Shown here in pieces: positions 1 to 7,431 of a stretch of 44,174 nt of DNA; the stretch's first letter is position 1; each line of letters begins with the position of its first letter. The notes below the pieces were generated by a model. That model did no database searches. It had not been told where the DNA came from and saw only the letters and a program-made list of their open reading frames with translations. The position numbers were made by a program, and so were the translations under genes. The stretch comes from Lactobacillus sp. GTDB taxonomy: Bacteria > Bacillota > Bacilli > Lactobacillales > Lactobacillaceae. The stretch covers positions 1 to 44,174 of the forward strand of contig JALCQM010000026.1 in assembly GCA_022651245.1 (NCBI GenBank), read 5' to 3'.

Positions 1-167
1 TGACGTTTGGAGATGACGTCGTGGCCAGGACGGTGAGCTAAACCCTCACCAGAATGGTTACCAGTCCAAGCCCCGCGAAACCAGCGGGCAACCTAATCAA
101 AACCCCGGCATAACGCCGATCGCGGCACGGCAAACCGCGCACCTGGGGCACCAAGTGAACCGCCCGA
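1..167. other. gene-free stretch rich in short hairpins, unassigned
   Basis: No open reading frame with a ribosome site is visible. Several short inverted repeats occur: GGTGAG/CTCACC near 31-50, CCCGC/GCGGG near 72-88 and GCGG/CCGC near 121-138. The stretch runs directly into a strong terminator at 168-200, so it may be the 3' part of an untranslated RNA or 3' UTR that begins outside the window. It does not match tmRNA, RNase P RNA or the folate riboswitch as I know them. Treat it as unassigned. Confidence 0.3.
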
Positions 168-200
168 GACACGTTAGGGGAAACCCAACGTGTCTTTGTT
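168..200 (+). terminator. rho-independent terminator
   Basis: GACACGTT (168-175) pairs with AACGTGTC (187-194), extended by GGG/CCC around an AAA loop, and is followed by TTTGTT. It would end whatever transcript enters from the left edge. Confidence 0.7.
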
Positions 201-204
201 GTGC

Positions 205-447
205 AGAGCGCGACTCAGCACGCTTTTAGGGGGACGGGCTAACTGGGCGTGGCGTTAGTCGGCAAAGCCGGCTGGCGTCGCGACCGGTTAGAACGCTCCC
301 CCGTTGTGCTGAGGAGCGCGTTTAAACTAGAGCGCGACTCAGCACGCTTTTAGGGGGACGGGCTAACTGGGCGTGGCGTTAGTCGGCAAAGCCGGCTGGC
401 GTCGCGACCGGTTAGAACGCTCCCCCGTTGTGCTGAGGAGCGCGTTT
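205..447. repeat. two tandem copies of a 124-bp-period hairpin repeat
   Basis: Unit 1 is 205-323 and unit 2 is 329-447; over 119 bases they appear identical. Within each unit the outer arms GCGCGACTCAGCAC and GTGCTGAGGAGCGCG pair almost fully. Inner arms (GGGGGACG/CGCTCCCCC and CTAACTGG/CCGGTTAG) pair as well, leaving a tip with GGCAAAGCC. Each unit is thus one long imperfect hairpin. No coding capacity is evident. The architecture resembles the array at 43878-44174, although the sequence differs. It could be a REP-like or mobile hairpin element, or part of a structured RNA. Confidence 0.85.
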
Positions 448-470
448 CACGCCCTTGTCACGTTACCACG

Positions 471-500
471 GGCACCTCCCATCGCGGAGGTGCCTTTTTT
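471..500 (+). terminator. rho-independent terminator
   Basis: GGCACCTCC (471-479) pairs with GGAGGTGCC (486-494), followed by six T. It isolates the folate operon from the repeats upstream. Confidence 0.85.
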
Positions 501-522
501 CTTGTGCAGGGCGTTATAACGC

Positions 523-551
523 TATGCCTTAGCCGCCATGAACGGTATAAT
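523..551 (+). promoter_or_regulatory. probable folB operon promoter
   Basis: A perfect TATAAT lies at 546-551, 51 bases before the folB start. The -35 region at the expected 17-base spacing (TATGCC, 523-528) is poor, which suggests either a weak promoter or an activator. The implied 5' UTR is only about 45 bases, too short for a folate riboswitch. Confidence 0.55.
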
Positions 552-602
552 AGGTTCATTCGAATGAAAATTGTTCGTGAAAACAGCTTGGGAGGTGGCT
601 AA

Positions 603-959
603 ATGGGGGCCATTCGCATTACGAATATGCAATTTCACACGTACAACGGGGTATACGCCGAGGAACAAAAGCTCGGCCAGCGCCTGCAGGTGGACGTTGA
701 ATTACGCTTGCCGATCGAAACGCGGGTGCAACACGATGACCTCGCGGAGACGGTCAATTATGGTGAGGTTTATCGGGCGGTGGCTGATTTTGTGACCACG
801 CATCACTATCAGTTGATCGAGATGCTGGCGAATCAGCTGTTGCAACACCTACAGAGACGCTTCGACGTGGACGGGATCACGCTGCGGATCCGCAAAGGCG
901 CGGTGCCGATCAATGGGATTTTTGATACCGTCGAGATCGAGGTCTCAACGGATGACTGA
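603..959 (+). CDS. folB: dihydroneopterin aldolase
   Basis: Converts 7,8-dihydroneopterin to 6-hydroxymethyl-7,8-dihydropterin and glycolaldehyde in cytosolic folate synthesis. The 118-residue protein has the normal family length. Visible landmarks are YAEEQKLGQ at 18-26 with the substrate-binding Glu21, NYGEVY at 52-57, Glu73 in the LIEMLA helix and the catalytic Lys98 in the RKGAVP segment near the C terminus. A GGGAGGTGG ribosome site sits 5 bases before ATG 603. It is the first gene of the folate operon and its stop overlaps the folK start by 8 bases, so the two are probably translationally coupled. Confidence 0.96.
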   Translation: MGAIRITNMQFHTYNGVYAEEQKLGQRLQVDVELRLPIETRVQHDDLAETVNYGEVYRAVADFVTTHHYQLIEMLANQLLQHLQRRFDVDGITLRIRKGAVPINGIFDTVEIEVSTDD

Positions 960-1428
960 GGCGTATGTTGGTTTGGGCACCAACTTAGGGGCGCGGGCGG
1001 ATAACTTGCGCCGGGCGATCGCGGCTTTGGCCGCCGTACCTGGGGTCCAAGTAGTGCGCACGTCGCTGGTGTATGAGACCCAGCCGGTTGGCGGGGTGCC
1101 GCAGGATGACTACCTGAATCAGGTGGTCGCCATCGAGACGACGCTGCCACCGCGCGCATTGCTGGCGCGGCTACACTTGATCGAGGCCCAGCTACACCGC
1201 CAGCGCATTGTCCGTTGGGGGCCGCGCACCGTCGATCTGGACTTGTTGGCGTACGGCCAGGTGCACCAACGCACCCCGGAGTTGACGCTACCGCACCCGG
1301 AGCTGGCCAACCGCCGCTTCGTGTTAGTGCCGCTGCTCGAAGTCGCCCGCGGCACCTTGACGCCTGTCGTCACCCGCATGCTAGCGCAAACGCCGGACCG
1401 CAACTGGGTCCGGCCGTATTTTAAGTGA
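952..1428 (+). CDS. folK: 2-amino-4-hydroxy-6-hydroxymethyldihydropteridine pyrophosphokinase
   Basis: Transfers pyrophosphate from ATP to hydroxymethyl-dihydropterin, the step between FolB and FolP. With the start at ATG 952 (overlapping the folB stop) the protein has 158 residues, the usual HPPK size. A longer reading frame from 913 lies inside folB and adds a non-homologous tail, so it was not used. Motifs: GLGTNLGA at 7-14, RWGPRTVDLDLL at 88-99 with the Mg-binding Asp95 and Asp97, and PHP at 114-116. These numbers fall where the E. coli enzyme has them. Confidence 0.96.
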   Translation: MTEAYVGLGTNLGARADNLRRAIAALAAVPGVQVVRTSLVYETQPVGGVPQDDYLNQVVAIETTLPPRALLARLHLIEAQLHRQRIVRWGPRTVDLDLLAYGQVHQRTPELTLPHPELANRRFVLVPLLEVARGTLTPVVTRMLAQTPDRNWVRPYFK

Positions 1429-1441
1429 AGAAGGACCAGAT

Positions 1442-2017
1442 ATGGATAAGCAACGAATTGAAAATGCTGTACGAGAGCTGCTCGCCGCTGTCGGCGAAGA
1501 CGTTGATCGGCCTGGCCTGATCGAAACCCCGGAGCGCGTGGCGCGGATGTATGCCGAAGTGTTCGGGTCACTGGATCAGCCGGCCACCTTCCAAGACTAC
1601 AAGGTGTTCCCGGTCGAAGTGGACCCTGGGTTGGTGATGGTACAACAGATCCCGTTTTATTCGATGTGTGAACATCACCTGTTGCCATTTTTCGGGCACG
1701 TGACGATCGGCTATTTGCCGAGTGACAAAAAGATTATCGGCTTGAGCAAGTTAGGGCGGTTGGTGGACTTCGTGGCGCGGCGCCCGAACGTGCAAGAGGC
1801 GATGACCAGCAGCATCGTCAGCGAGCTCGACCGCATCTTGCACCCGCAAGGCATCGCGGTGTCGGTGGTCGCACGCCACATGTGCATGGAAATGCGCGGA
1901 ATCAATCGCGGCGACTTGTTCACCTATACGTCACGGTATACCGGCGTCTTCCAAGACGACCTGGCGATGCGACGGGAATTTCAAGAGGAGGCGCGGCGCA
2001 CGAATGGCAATCGCTGA
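1442..2017 (+). CDS. folE: GTP cyclohydrolase I
   Basis: Opens GTP to 7,8-dihydroneopterin triphosphate, the first committed step of folate synthesis; a cytosolic homodecamer in the family. The protein has 191 residues. The zinc ligands are visible as Cys76 and His79 in SMCEHHLLPF and a Cys at about 148 in RHMCMEMRGI. The IGLSKLGRLVDFVARRPNVQE stretch is typical of type IA enzymes. GAAGAAGGA precedes ATG 1442. The last 14 bases overlap folC, which marks tight co-translation. Confidence 0.97.
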   Translation: MDKQRIENAVRELLAAVGEDVDRPGLIETPERVARMYAEVFGSLDQPATFQDYKVFPVEVDPGLVMVQQIPFYSMCEHHLLPFFGHVTIGYLPSDKKIIGLSKLGRLVDFVARRPNVQEAMTSSIVSELDRILHPQGIAVSVVARHMCMEMRGINRGDLFTYTSRYTGVFQDDLAMRREFQEEARRTNGNR

Positions 2018-3263
2018 ACCTTATTTGAACTGGCGGGCTAAAATGGACCAGCGGATGCTGGCGGCCGATCCGCAACGGGTGGTGTTACTGGGGCAAGCCC
2101 TCGACCAACTCGGCCGCCCGGAGCGCCAGTACCAGATCGTGCACCTTGCCGGCACCAACGGCAAAGGCTCGACCGGCGCGTTTATCGCCCAAGCGCTGCG
2201 GCAAGCCGGCTATCATGTCGGGCACTTCGCTAGCCCTGCAATCGGCAGCGACTTGAATCAAAGCCTACTGGATGGCGTCGCGCTCACTGCGAAGCGTTAT
2301 GTGCGCATTTTAGAGGCGTTAATGCAGCGGCTAGGACTGCCAATTGGGCAGTTTAGTGCGTTCGAGTGGGACGTGCTGGTGACTTTGCAGTGGTACGCTG
2401 AGCAAGGCGCCGAGTGGGTGGTGTTAGAAGCCGGCTTAGGCGGCGCGACCGATGCGACCAACGCGATCGCAACCCCTGCTGCGGCGGTATTCACACACAT
2501 CGCGCTGGACCACACGGCGATCCTCGGGCCGACGGTTGCCGCGATCGCCCGCAATAAGGCGCAGATCATCAAACCTGGCAGCACCGTTTTCATTGCGCCT
2601 CATCAGGTGCCGGCGGCTAAAGCCGAACTCCTGCGTGCGGCCGCTGACCAGCACGCGGTGGTGCATGACGCCGGCGAGTTGACGCTGACGCCGGTGCGCT
2701 ACCGCCTGACCGGGACGCTGGCGGTGTTGCCAGACGGCACTCCCGTTGCGGTTAAAATGCTAGGTGAGTACCAGCTAGACAATGCGCGCACCGCGTTGGC
2801 CGTCGGTGACTGGTTGATCGCCCAAGGGGTGTTGGCCGACCGCCAACCACTACTGGCGGCGCTGGCGACGGTGCAGCTTCCTGGCCGGCTCCAAGCTTAC
2901 CAAGAGAATCCTTGGATCTTCTTAGACGCCGGGCATAACCCAGACGCGTTTCCTAAGGTCTTGCAGACGCTGCACGGCTTATTACCCAAAAACGGGCGGC
3001 TGCTGTTAGTCGCCGGCTTCTTAAAGGACAAAGATACCACCACGCTAGAAGCGCAACTGGCTGTGGCTGCCAAGGTGTGGGTCACCACACCTTGGCAGCC
3101 GACCCGAGCGCTGGCCGGCAGCGTGCTCCAGGCCGCAGTGCCCAGTAGCGTTTTGGTGCCAGATGTTCGCGCCGGACTGGCGGCGGCCGAAGCAGAGGCG
3201 CATGCCAACGACGTGATCTTAGTGGCGGGGTCATTTTATTTGATCGGAGATTTATTGCAATGA
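2004..3263 (+). CDS. folC: folylpolyglutamate synthase / dihydrofolate synthase
   Basis: Adds glutamate to dihydropteroate and/or extends the polyglutamate tail of folates, using ATP. The protein has 419 residues. The Mur-ligase-type P-loop GTNGKGST is at 50-57, and HFASPAIG and EAGLGGATDATN follow as in the family. DAGHNPDA marks the start of the C-terminal domain. ATG 2004 is preceded by CAAGAGGAGG inside folE, so the 14-base overlap is real. The stop overlaps the next gene by 4 bases (ATGA). Whether it performs both activities cannot be told from sequence alone. Confidence 0.93.
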   Translation: MAIAEPYLNWRAKMDQRMLAADPQRVVLLGQALDQLGRPERQYQIVHLAGTNGKGSTGAFIAQALRQAGYHVGHFASPAIGSDLNQSLLDGVALTAKRYVRILEALMQRLGLPIGQFSAFEWDVLVTLQWYAEQGAEWVVLEAGLGGATDATNAIATPAAAVFTHIALDHTAILGPTVAAIARNKAQIIKPGSTVFIAPHQVPAAKAELLRAAADQHAVVHDAGELTLTPVRYRLTGTLAVLPDGTPVAVKMLGEYQLDNARTALAVGDWLIAQGVLADRQPLLAALATVQLPGRLQAYQENPWIFLDAGHNPDAFPKVLQTLHGLLPKNGRLLLVAGFLKDKDTTTLEAQLAVAAKVWVTTPWQPTRALAGSVLQAAVPSSVLVPDVRAGLAAAEAEAHANDVILVAGSFYLIGDLLQ

Positions 3264-3805
3264 CAACATTCATCATGGCGACGCACAATGCCGGTAAACT
3301 GGCAGAAGTTGCGGCGCTACTAGCAGGCTATGGACATCAGGTGACCGGCTTCACTGGCGCATTGCCGCCAGAAGGCGACGACTTGACGGCTAACGCCATC
3401 GCCAAGGCCCAAGCGGTGCACCAAGCCGTCCCAGATGCGTGGGTGCTGGGGGATGACTCCGGCTTATGGCTGGCGGCCCATCCCGATCGCCTTGGAGCGC
3501 ATACGGCGCGCCAACTGCCACGCACCGGCACCAACGCCGCCTTGTTGGCGCTGCTTGCGCCGCCAGATTCGCGCGCTGCCACCTTGGTTAGTACGATCGC
3601 CATGCTCGCCCCGAGTGGCGAGCTACGCCTGGCGACGGGGCGGTTAGCCGCCACGGTAGCGCTGGCGCCGAGTGGTGCGGATGGGACCGGTTTCGACCAG
3701 GTCTTGATCCCTAAAGAAGAAGGCGTGCCGTTAGCGGCGTTACCGCTGGCTCTGCGGCAGCGGTATTTGCCGCGGCAACACGCCCTTGCCGAGCTTTTGC
3801 GTTAG
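3260..3805 (+). CDS. Ham1/RdgB-family nucleoside triphosphate pyrophosphatase
   Basis: The Ham1 family hydrolyses non-canonical purine triphosphates (ITP, XTP, dITP) to monophosphates. This 181-residue protein shows the family start MATHNAGKLAEV (THNAGK at 8-13), ANAIAKAQA and DDSGL at 65-69. The later blocks are eroded: the usual SAR(Y) region reads HTARQL and the usual GFGYDP block reads GTGFDQV. It sits in the folate operon between folC and folP, as the xtp-type gene does in the Lactobacillus plantarum folate cluster. Known clusters leave open whether this member removes the pyrophosphate from dihydroneopterin triphosphate, a step with no other enzyme here. That role is inference. Confidence 0.85.
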   Translation: MTTFIMATHNAGKLAEVAALLAGYGHQVTGFTGALPPEGDDLTANAIAKAQAVHQAVPDAWVLGDDSGLWLAAHPDRLGAHTARQLPRTGTNAALLALLAPPDSRAATLVSTIAMLAPSGELRLATGRLAATVALAPSGADGTGFDQVLIPKEEGVPLAALPLALRQRYLPRQHALAELLR

Positions 3806-3826
3806 GCCCAAGAAAGGACTGATGAC

Positions 3827-4936
3827 ATGCAGATCAGCGAAGTCACAACGATTTCTGGAAGTACCTTAGGCGCCGCCAGCTTGCGCGCCGCCCAAAGCCG
3901 TGAGCGCCAAGTGGTGTTGGCATTCACGGTGCCTGCGGATGAAGAAGCTGCGTTCCAGCTTCTGGCTGGGCAATTCGATTTAGTGGTGGCCGACCACCAA
4001 GCTTTAGTACCGTACCCGGCGCTGCGGCCCTTGGCACAAGCCTTGCAAGCACGCTTCCCAGAGGCTGCGGCGGCAGTGACGGCGATCGCCCAGGCGCATG
4101 CTGTAGTGTGGCAAACGGCTAGACAGACGTTTGATGTGACCACGCAGCCGCTGGTGTACGGTATCTTGAACGTGTCGCCGGACTCTTTTTATGATGGCGG
4201 CCGGTTCGTGGCGGCGGCCGATATGCAGCAGCATGTCGCCGCAATGGTCGCAGCAGGCGTCGACGTGATCGAAGTTGGCGGTCAAACGACCCGGCCAGGA
4301 TTTACGGCGGTCACGCCGGAGGTCGAGTGCGAGCGCATTTTGCCTGTGATCACGTGGCTGCAAAAGACGTATCCGGACTTGCCACTAGCGGTGGACACCT
4401 ATAAGTATCCGGTGATGCAGGCAGTGCTGGCTGCCGGCGTCGACATCATCAACGATGTCAACGGCTTCACCGATGACCCGCGTAAGCTGGTGTTGTTGGC
4501 ACCAAGCAAGGTGGGCCTCTTGACGATGCACAGCAATCGCGATCGCGAGTACCACGATTTGACCCAGGAGATGCGCGGCTTCTTTGAGCGCAACCTGGAC
4601 GCTTTGGCAAAAGCCGGGATCGCCCGCGAGCGGATCGCCTTGGATCAAGGGATCGGCTACGCCAAAGTGGCCGATGGGCAACAAGATTACACGATGATGC
4701 GCAACCTCGACATGCTCAACACCTTCCAGCGCCCGCTGATGGTGGCGATTTCGCGGAAAGGCTTCGGCGCTCAGCTGTTTGGGTTGGCCAAAGACGATCG
4801 CTTGCCGGTGACGCTGGTGGCCGAAACGGCCATGTTCCTCAAAGGGGGCAACATCTTGCGGGTCCATGACGTGGCGGAAACGGTCCAATTGCGGAAGATG
4901 TTACAGGTGATTCAAGGCGCCTATTGGACGAAGTGA
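3827..4936 (+). CDS. folP: dihydropteroate synthase with N-terminal extension
   Basis: Joins p-aminobenzoate to the FolK product to give dihydropteroate; the sulfonamide target. The catalytic TIM barrel begins near residue 108. GILNVSPDSF is at about 112-121, VGGQTTRPG at about 150, DTYKYPV follows, SRKGFG is at about 309 and RVHDV at about 345. About 105 residues precede the barrel and match no domain I recognise. Total length is 369, against roughly 270-280 for E. coli FolP. It is the last gene of the operon and a terminator follows at 4943. The ribosome site is AGAAAGGA before ATG 3827. Confidence 0.94.
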   Translation: MQISEVTTISGSTLGAASLRAAQSRERQVVLAFTVPADEEAAFQLLAGQFDLVVADHQALVPYPALRPLAQALQARFPEAAAAVTAIAQAHAVVWQTARQTFDVTTQPLVYGILNVSPDSFYDGGRFVAAADMQQHVAAMVAAGVDVIEVGGQTTRPGFTAVTPEVECERILPVITWLQKTYPDLPLAVDTYKYPVMQAVLAAGVDIINDVNGFTDDPRKLVLLAPSKVGLLTMHSNRDREYHDLTQEMRGFFERNLDALAKAGIARERIALDQGIGYAKVADGQQDYTMMRNLDMLNTFQRPLMVAISRKGFGAQLFGLAKDDRLPVTLVAETAMFLKGGNILRVHDVAETVQLRKMLQVIQGAYWTK

Positions 4937-4942
4937 GCGTGA

Positions 4943-4973
4943 GGCTGAGCCAGCAAATGGCTCGGCCTTTTTT
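4943..4973 (+). terminator. folate operon terminator
   Basis: GGCTGAGCCA (4943-4952) pairs with TGGCTCGGCC (4958-4967), followed by six T, seven bases past the folP stop. Confidence 0.9.
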
Positions 4974-4992
4974 GTTGGGGTGATCTTAGCAG

Positions 4993-5022
4993 TTTTTAAT
5001 GGGCGTCTCTTTGGGTTATAAT
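4993..5022 (+). promoter_or_regulatory. promoter of the Nudix gene
   Basis: TATAAT is at 5017-5022. A T-rich, weak -35 (TTTTAA type) lies about 17 bases upstream. The start codon follows at 5052. Confidence 0.6.
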
Positions 5023-5051
5023 CATATCAGAATCCGCTTTGAGGTGAGAAC

Positions 5052-5558
5052 ATGGAACAATGGGATATCTATAACAGCGATAAACAACCGACCGGGCGCA
5101 CAATGGCCCGCAATGACTGGCACATGCAGCCAGGGGATTACCACTTGACGGTTCTGGGAATTTTGCAAAACACCGACGGCCGCTATTTGATCACCCAGCG
5201 CCAACTGGATAAAGATTGGGCCGCCGGGTGGTGGGAAGTGACCGGCGGCGGCGTGCGGGCCGGGGAAGATTCGCTGACGGCGATGCACCGCGAGATCCGC
5301 GAAGAAACCGGGCTGGATATCACCAATGCCGCCGGGGGCTTCCAGTACACCTACCGGCGCGATAACCCCGAAGAGCAGAATAACTACTTCGTCGATGTCT
5401 ACCGGTACACGCTGGACTTCACGCTTGAGCAAGTATCCGCCCAGGCCAGCGAAATCACCAACAAGCGCCTCGCTTCAGCCCAGGCTATCCAAGCGATCGC
5501 CCAGCGCGGCGAATTCTTACACTACGAGAGTATCCGCCAACTGTTGGAACAAGATTGA
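5052..5558 (+). CDS. Nudix hydrolase
   Basis: Nudix enzymes cleave nucleoside diphosphates linked to another group, using Mg. The 168-residue protein carries a complete Nudix box: GGVRAGE, then seven residues, then REIREETGL, near residues 64-86, preceded by GWWEVTGG. The N-terminal MEQWDIYNSDKQPTGR resembles the isopentenyl-diphosphate-isomerase-like Nudix subgroup, but no substrate can be named. It is a single-gene unit with its own promoter and terminator. A GAGGTGAG ribosome site precedes ATG 5052. Confidence 0.92.
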   Translation: MEQWDIYNSDKQPTGRTMARNDWHMQPGDYHLTVLGILQNTDGRYLITQRQLDKDWAAGWWEVTGGGVRAGEDSLTAMHREIREETGLDITNAAGGFQYTYRRDNPEEQNNYFVDVYRYTLDFTLEQVSAQASEITNKRLASAQAIQAIAQRGEFLHYESIRQLLEQD

Positions 5559-5567
5559 CCCAACCAA

Positions 5568-5615
5568 AAGCCTCGTCCACCGATTCGTTTCTGGAATCGT
5601 GGCCGAGGCTTTTTT
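5568..5615 (+). terminator. terminator after the Nudix gene
   Basis: AGCCTCG pairs with CGAGGCT. An inner CGATTC/GAATCG pair completes the stem and six T follow. Confidence 0.88.
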
Positions 5616-5636
5616 GCGCAATTGGGCTGAAAAACG

Positions 5637-5684
5637 TTGCATATGCAATTACTAGACGTATAATAGATTTATTGCAGATGCAAT
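5637..5684 (+). promoter_or_regulatory. promoter with two palindromic operator-like sites
   Basis: TTGCAT (5637-5642) and TATAAT (5659-5664) are 16 bases apart, close to consensus. Two inverted repeats of the same type flank the -10: TTGCATATGCAA (5637-5648), covering the -35, and ATTGCAGATGCAAT (5671-5684), at the start of the transcript. Their centres are 35 bases apart. The half-site TTGCA and 2-base gap resemble sites bound by dimeric winged-helix (MarR-like) repressors. The regulator is not adjacent. Confidence 0.7.
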
Positions 5685-5734
5685 TAATCCAGTGGCGGGC
5701 GTGACAGCTCGCTAAGCGAAAAAGAGGACTCCCT

Positions 5735-6187
5735 ATGTGGCAAATCAAACCAATGCATGACCTGACGCCTGAAGAATTCTATGCCGTGATGAAGTTGCGC
5801 GTCGATACCTTCGTGGTGGAACAAAAGCGGATCTATCCCGAAATTGATGACCATGATCGCCACGCGTATCACATTTTCAACCAAGGCGCAGACGGCACCG
5901 TCAGCGCCTATGCCCGCGTCTTTGTGGAAGCAGACGGCACGCTGACCTTTGGCCGGGTGGTCGTGGCGGCGGCCCACCGCGGTGAGCACCTGGGCGCCGC
6001 CTTGCTGGACCAGATCCTGGCGTGTTGTCAGGCGCATTGGCCGGGCCAAAAAATCGTGATTGAAGCGCAACAACAGGTGGTCGGCTTTTATGCCCGCCGC
6101 GGCTTTGAGGCGGTCGGCGCCCCGTTTATTTTCAATTCGACCCCGCATGTTCGCATGCAGCTGAACAGCAATCAAAAAAACGTGTGA
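5735..6187 (+). CDS. ElaA-family GNAT N-acetyltransferase
   Basis: GNAT proteins move an acetyl group from acetyl-CoA to an amine. This 150-residue protein has the ElaA-type opening (LRVDTFVVEQ...YPEIDDHD) and the acetyl-CoA loop region GRVVVAAAHRGEHLGAALL. A QQQVVGFYARRGFEAVG stretch near the C terminus is typical of the fold. AAGAGGA lies before ATG 5735. The substrate is unknown. Paired palindromes in its promoter suggest repression by a diffusible regulator. Confidence 0.9.
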   Translation: MWQIKPMHDLTPEEFYAVMKLRVDTFVVEQKRIYPEIDDHDRHAYHIFNQGADGTVSAYARVFVEADGTLTFGRVVVAAAHRGEHLGAALLDQILACCQAHWPGQKIVIEAQQQVVGFYARRGFEAVGAPFIFNSTPHVRMQLNSNQKNV

Positions 6188-6207
6188 CAGCCGTCACACG
6201 TTTTTTG
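6174..6207. terminator. bidirectional terminator shared by convergent genes
   Basis: CGTGTGAC (6181-6188) pairs with the CGTCACACG arm (6192-6200), with seven A on the left and six T on the right. Both the GNAT stop (6185-6187) and the LysR stop (6194-6196) lie inside the hairpin. Confidence 0.93.
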
Positions 6208-7075
6208 GGGTGAACCGGTCGAGAAAGGCGGTGGTCAGTGGCGTCTGTAAGCGATTCTTGCGCCAGACTAAGATGGTGTGAGTCGCCACTTGCGGCGCAA
6301 AGGGCACGAACCGCACGCCTGCGTGGTTTTGAAGGTCGATCACGCCTTCGATGGTCAAGGCCGCGGCAACGTGTTGCTGGATCAGCGGCATGACGTTGAA
6401 GATCAAGTTGAAGTGGCCGCGGATCGTCAATTCGTGTAAGTCGCTGTGCCCCCAGTCGCTGAGGAGTTGCTGGACTGGTTGGCGCCCCGAAAGCAATAAG
6501 GGGATGTCGCGCAGATCGGCGGGGGTGATCACCGAGCGCGTTGCTAACGCGTCGTCGCTGGCGACCGCCAAGCCCCAGCGTTCGCTGTGGGCGAGCGTCA
6601 GATGCGCATATTTGGTCGGGTCGACGGGCTCTAGTAATAAGGCGATGTCAAGCAACCCCTTATCGAGTTGGTCGCACAAGTCGTCGCTGGTGCCGGTGCG
6701 CAAGTCGAAAGTCACGTCCGGGTAAGTGGTGGTGAAGGCGGCGATTTCTGCGGCCAGCGTGTGACTGCTGTCGGCTTCAACGGCGCCGATGTTGAGGTTG
6801 CCGCTGAATAAGTCCCGACGACGGGCGATGAAGTTCTGCTCGGTTTGTTGGGTCAACGTCAAAATTTCGCGTGCCCGGGTCTTGAGGTATAACCCCGCTT
6901 CCGTCAAGGCTAGGCCCCGGTGGGTACGGGTGAAAAGCGGCGCTCCTAACTCAGCTTCTAAGCCCTTGAGTTGGCGCGATAAGGTGGGCTGGGTGATGTG
7001 CAGCTGGTCGGCCGCCTGTGAAATCGACCCCGCCGCTTCGATCGCTAAGAAATATTCGAGTAAGCGTAACTCCAT
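6194..7075 (-). CDS. LysR-family transcriptional regulator
   Basis: The 293-residue protein has the LysR N-terminal winged helix-turn-helix (MELRLLEYFLAI, SISQAADQLHITQPTLSRQLKGLE, FTRTHRGLALTEAG at about 1-65) and a periplasmic-binding-type effector domain from about 90. GGAGG precedes the start. It lies downstream of the cupin and carboxymuconolactone decarboxylase genes on the same strand, which are candidate targets. A small membrane protein gene lies between. No ligand can be inferred. Confidence 0.95.
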   Translation of the reverse strand: MELRLLEYFLAIEAAGSISQAADQLHITQPTLSRQLKGLEAELGAPLFTRTHRGLALTEAGLYLKTRAREILTLTQQTEQNFIARRRDLFSGNLNIGAVEADSSHTLAAEIAAFTTTYPDVTFDLRTGTSDDLCDQLDKGLLDIALLLEPVDPTKYAHLTLAHSERWGLAVASDDALATRSVITPADLRDIPLLLSGRQPVQQLLSDWGHSDLHELTIRGHFNLIFNVMPLIQQHVAAALTIEGVIDLQNHAGVRFVPFAPQVATHTILVWRKNRLQTPLTTAFLDRFTPKNV

Positions 7076-7094
7076 CGCTTAACCTCCTTGTCGG

Positions 7095-7349
7095 TTAACT
7101 ACGCGCGTCTTTGACGATCAACTGGGCCGCCAAAATCAGATCGTCTAGCAAGCCGATGAGCAACACCAGCCACGACTGTTGCAAGACGCCTAACAATAAG
7201 ACGGTTTGAAACAGCAATAACTGGCTGGCCAAATGCCACCCGGCGCGCGGCCGCGCCCGATACTTGATCAGGCCCACAGCGGCAATGATGAAGGTCAGCA
7301 GTGCCAAGCAAAAAACGGCGACTAAGGTAACGGTTTGAAAAGTCGTCAA
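7095..7349 (-). CDS. small membrane protein, function unknown
   Basis: The 84-residue protein has two or three hydrophobic segments (about 5-28, 42-58 and 60-75), separated by a short KYRARPRAGW basic loop. The start is TTG (7347-7349), chosen because AGGAGG lies 8 bases before it and no ATG or GTG fits. I recognise no family. Only 19 bases separate it from the LysR gene downstream, so they are probably co-transcribed. Confidence 0.7.
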   Translation of the reverse strand: MTTFQTVTLVAVFCLALLTFIIAAVGLIKYRARPRAGWHLASQLLLFQTVLLLGVLQQSWLVLLIGLLDDLILAAQLIVKDARS

Positions 7350-7431
7350 GTGGTGTGCCTCCTATTTTGGCCTAGTCAACAGCGCAAGTGCTGCTTTTAG
7401 GATAGCAGATATGGCGGCGACACACGAGGCA

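Noticed and set aside
205-447. CRISPR array
   Set aside because: Units are about 119 bases with no short repeat-spacer alternation; the spacing sequence is only a few bases.
505-602. Tetrahydrofolate riboswitch before folB
   Set aside because: The leader from the -10 to the start is only about 50 bases and lacks the conserved riboswitch strings.
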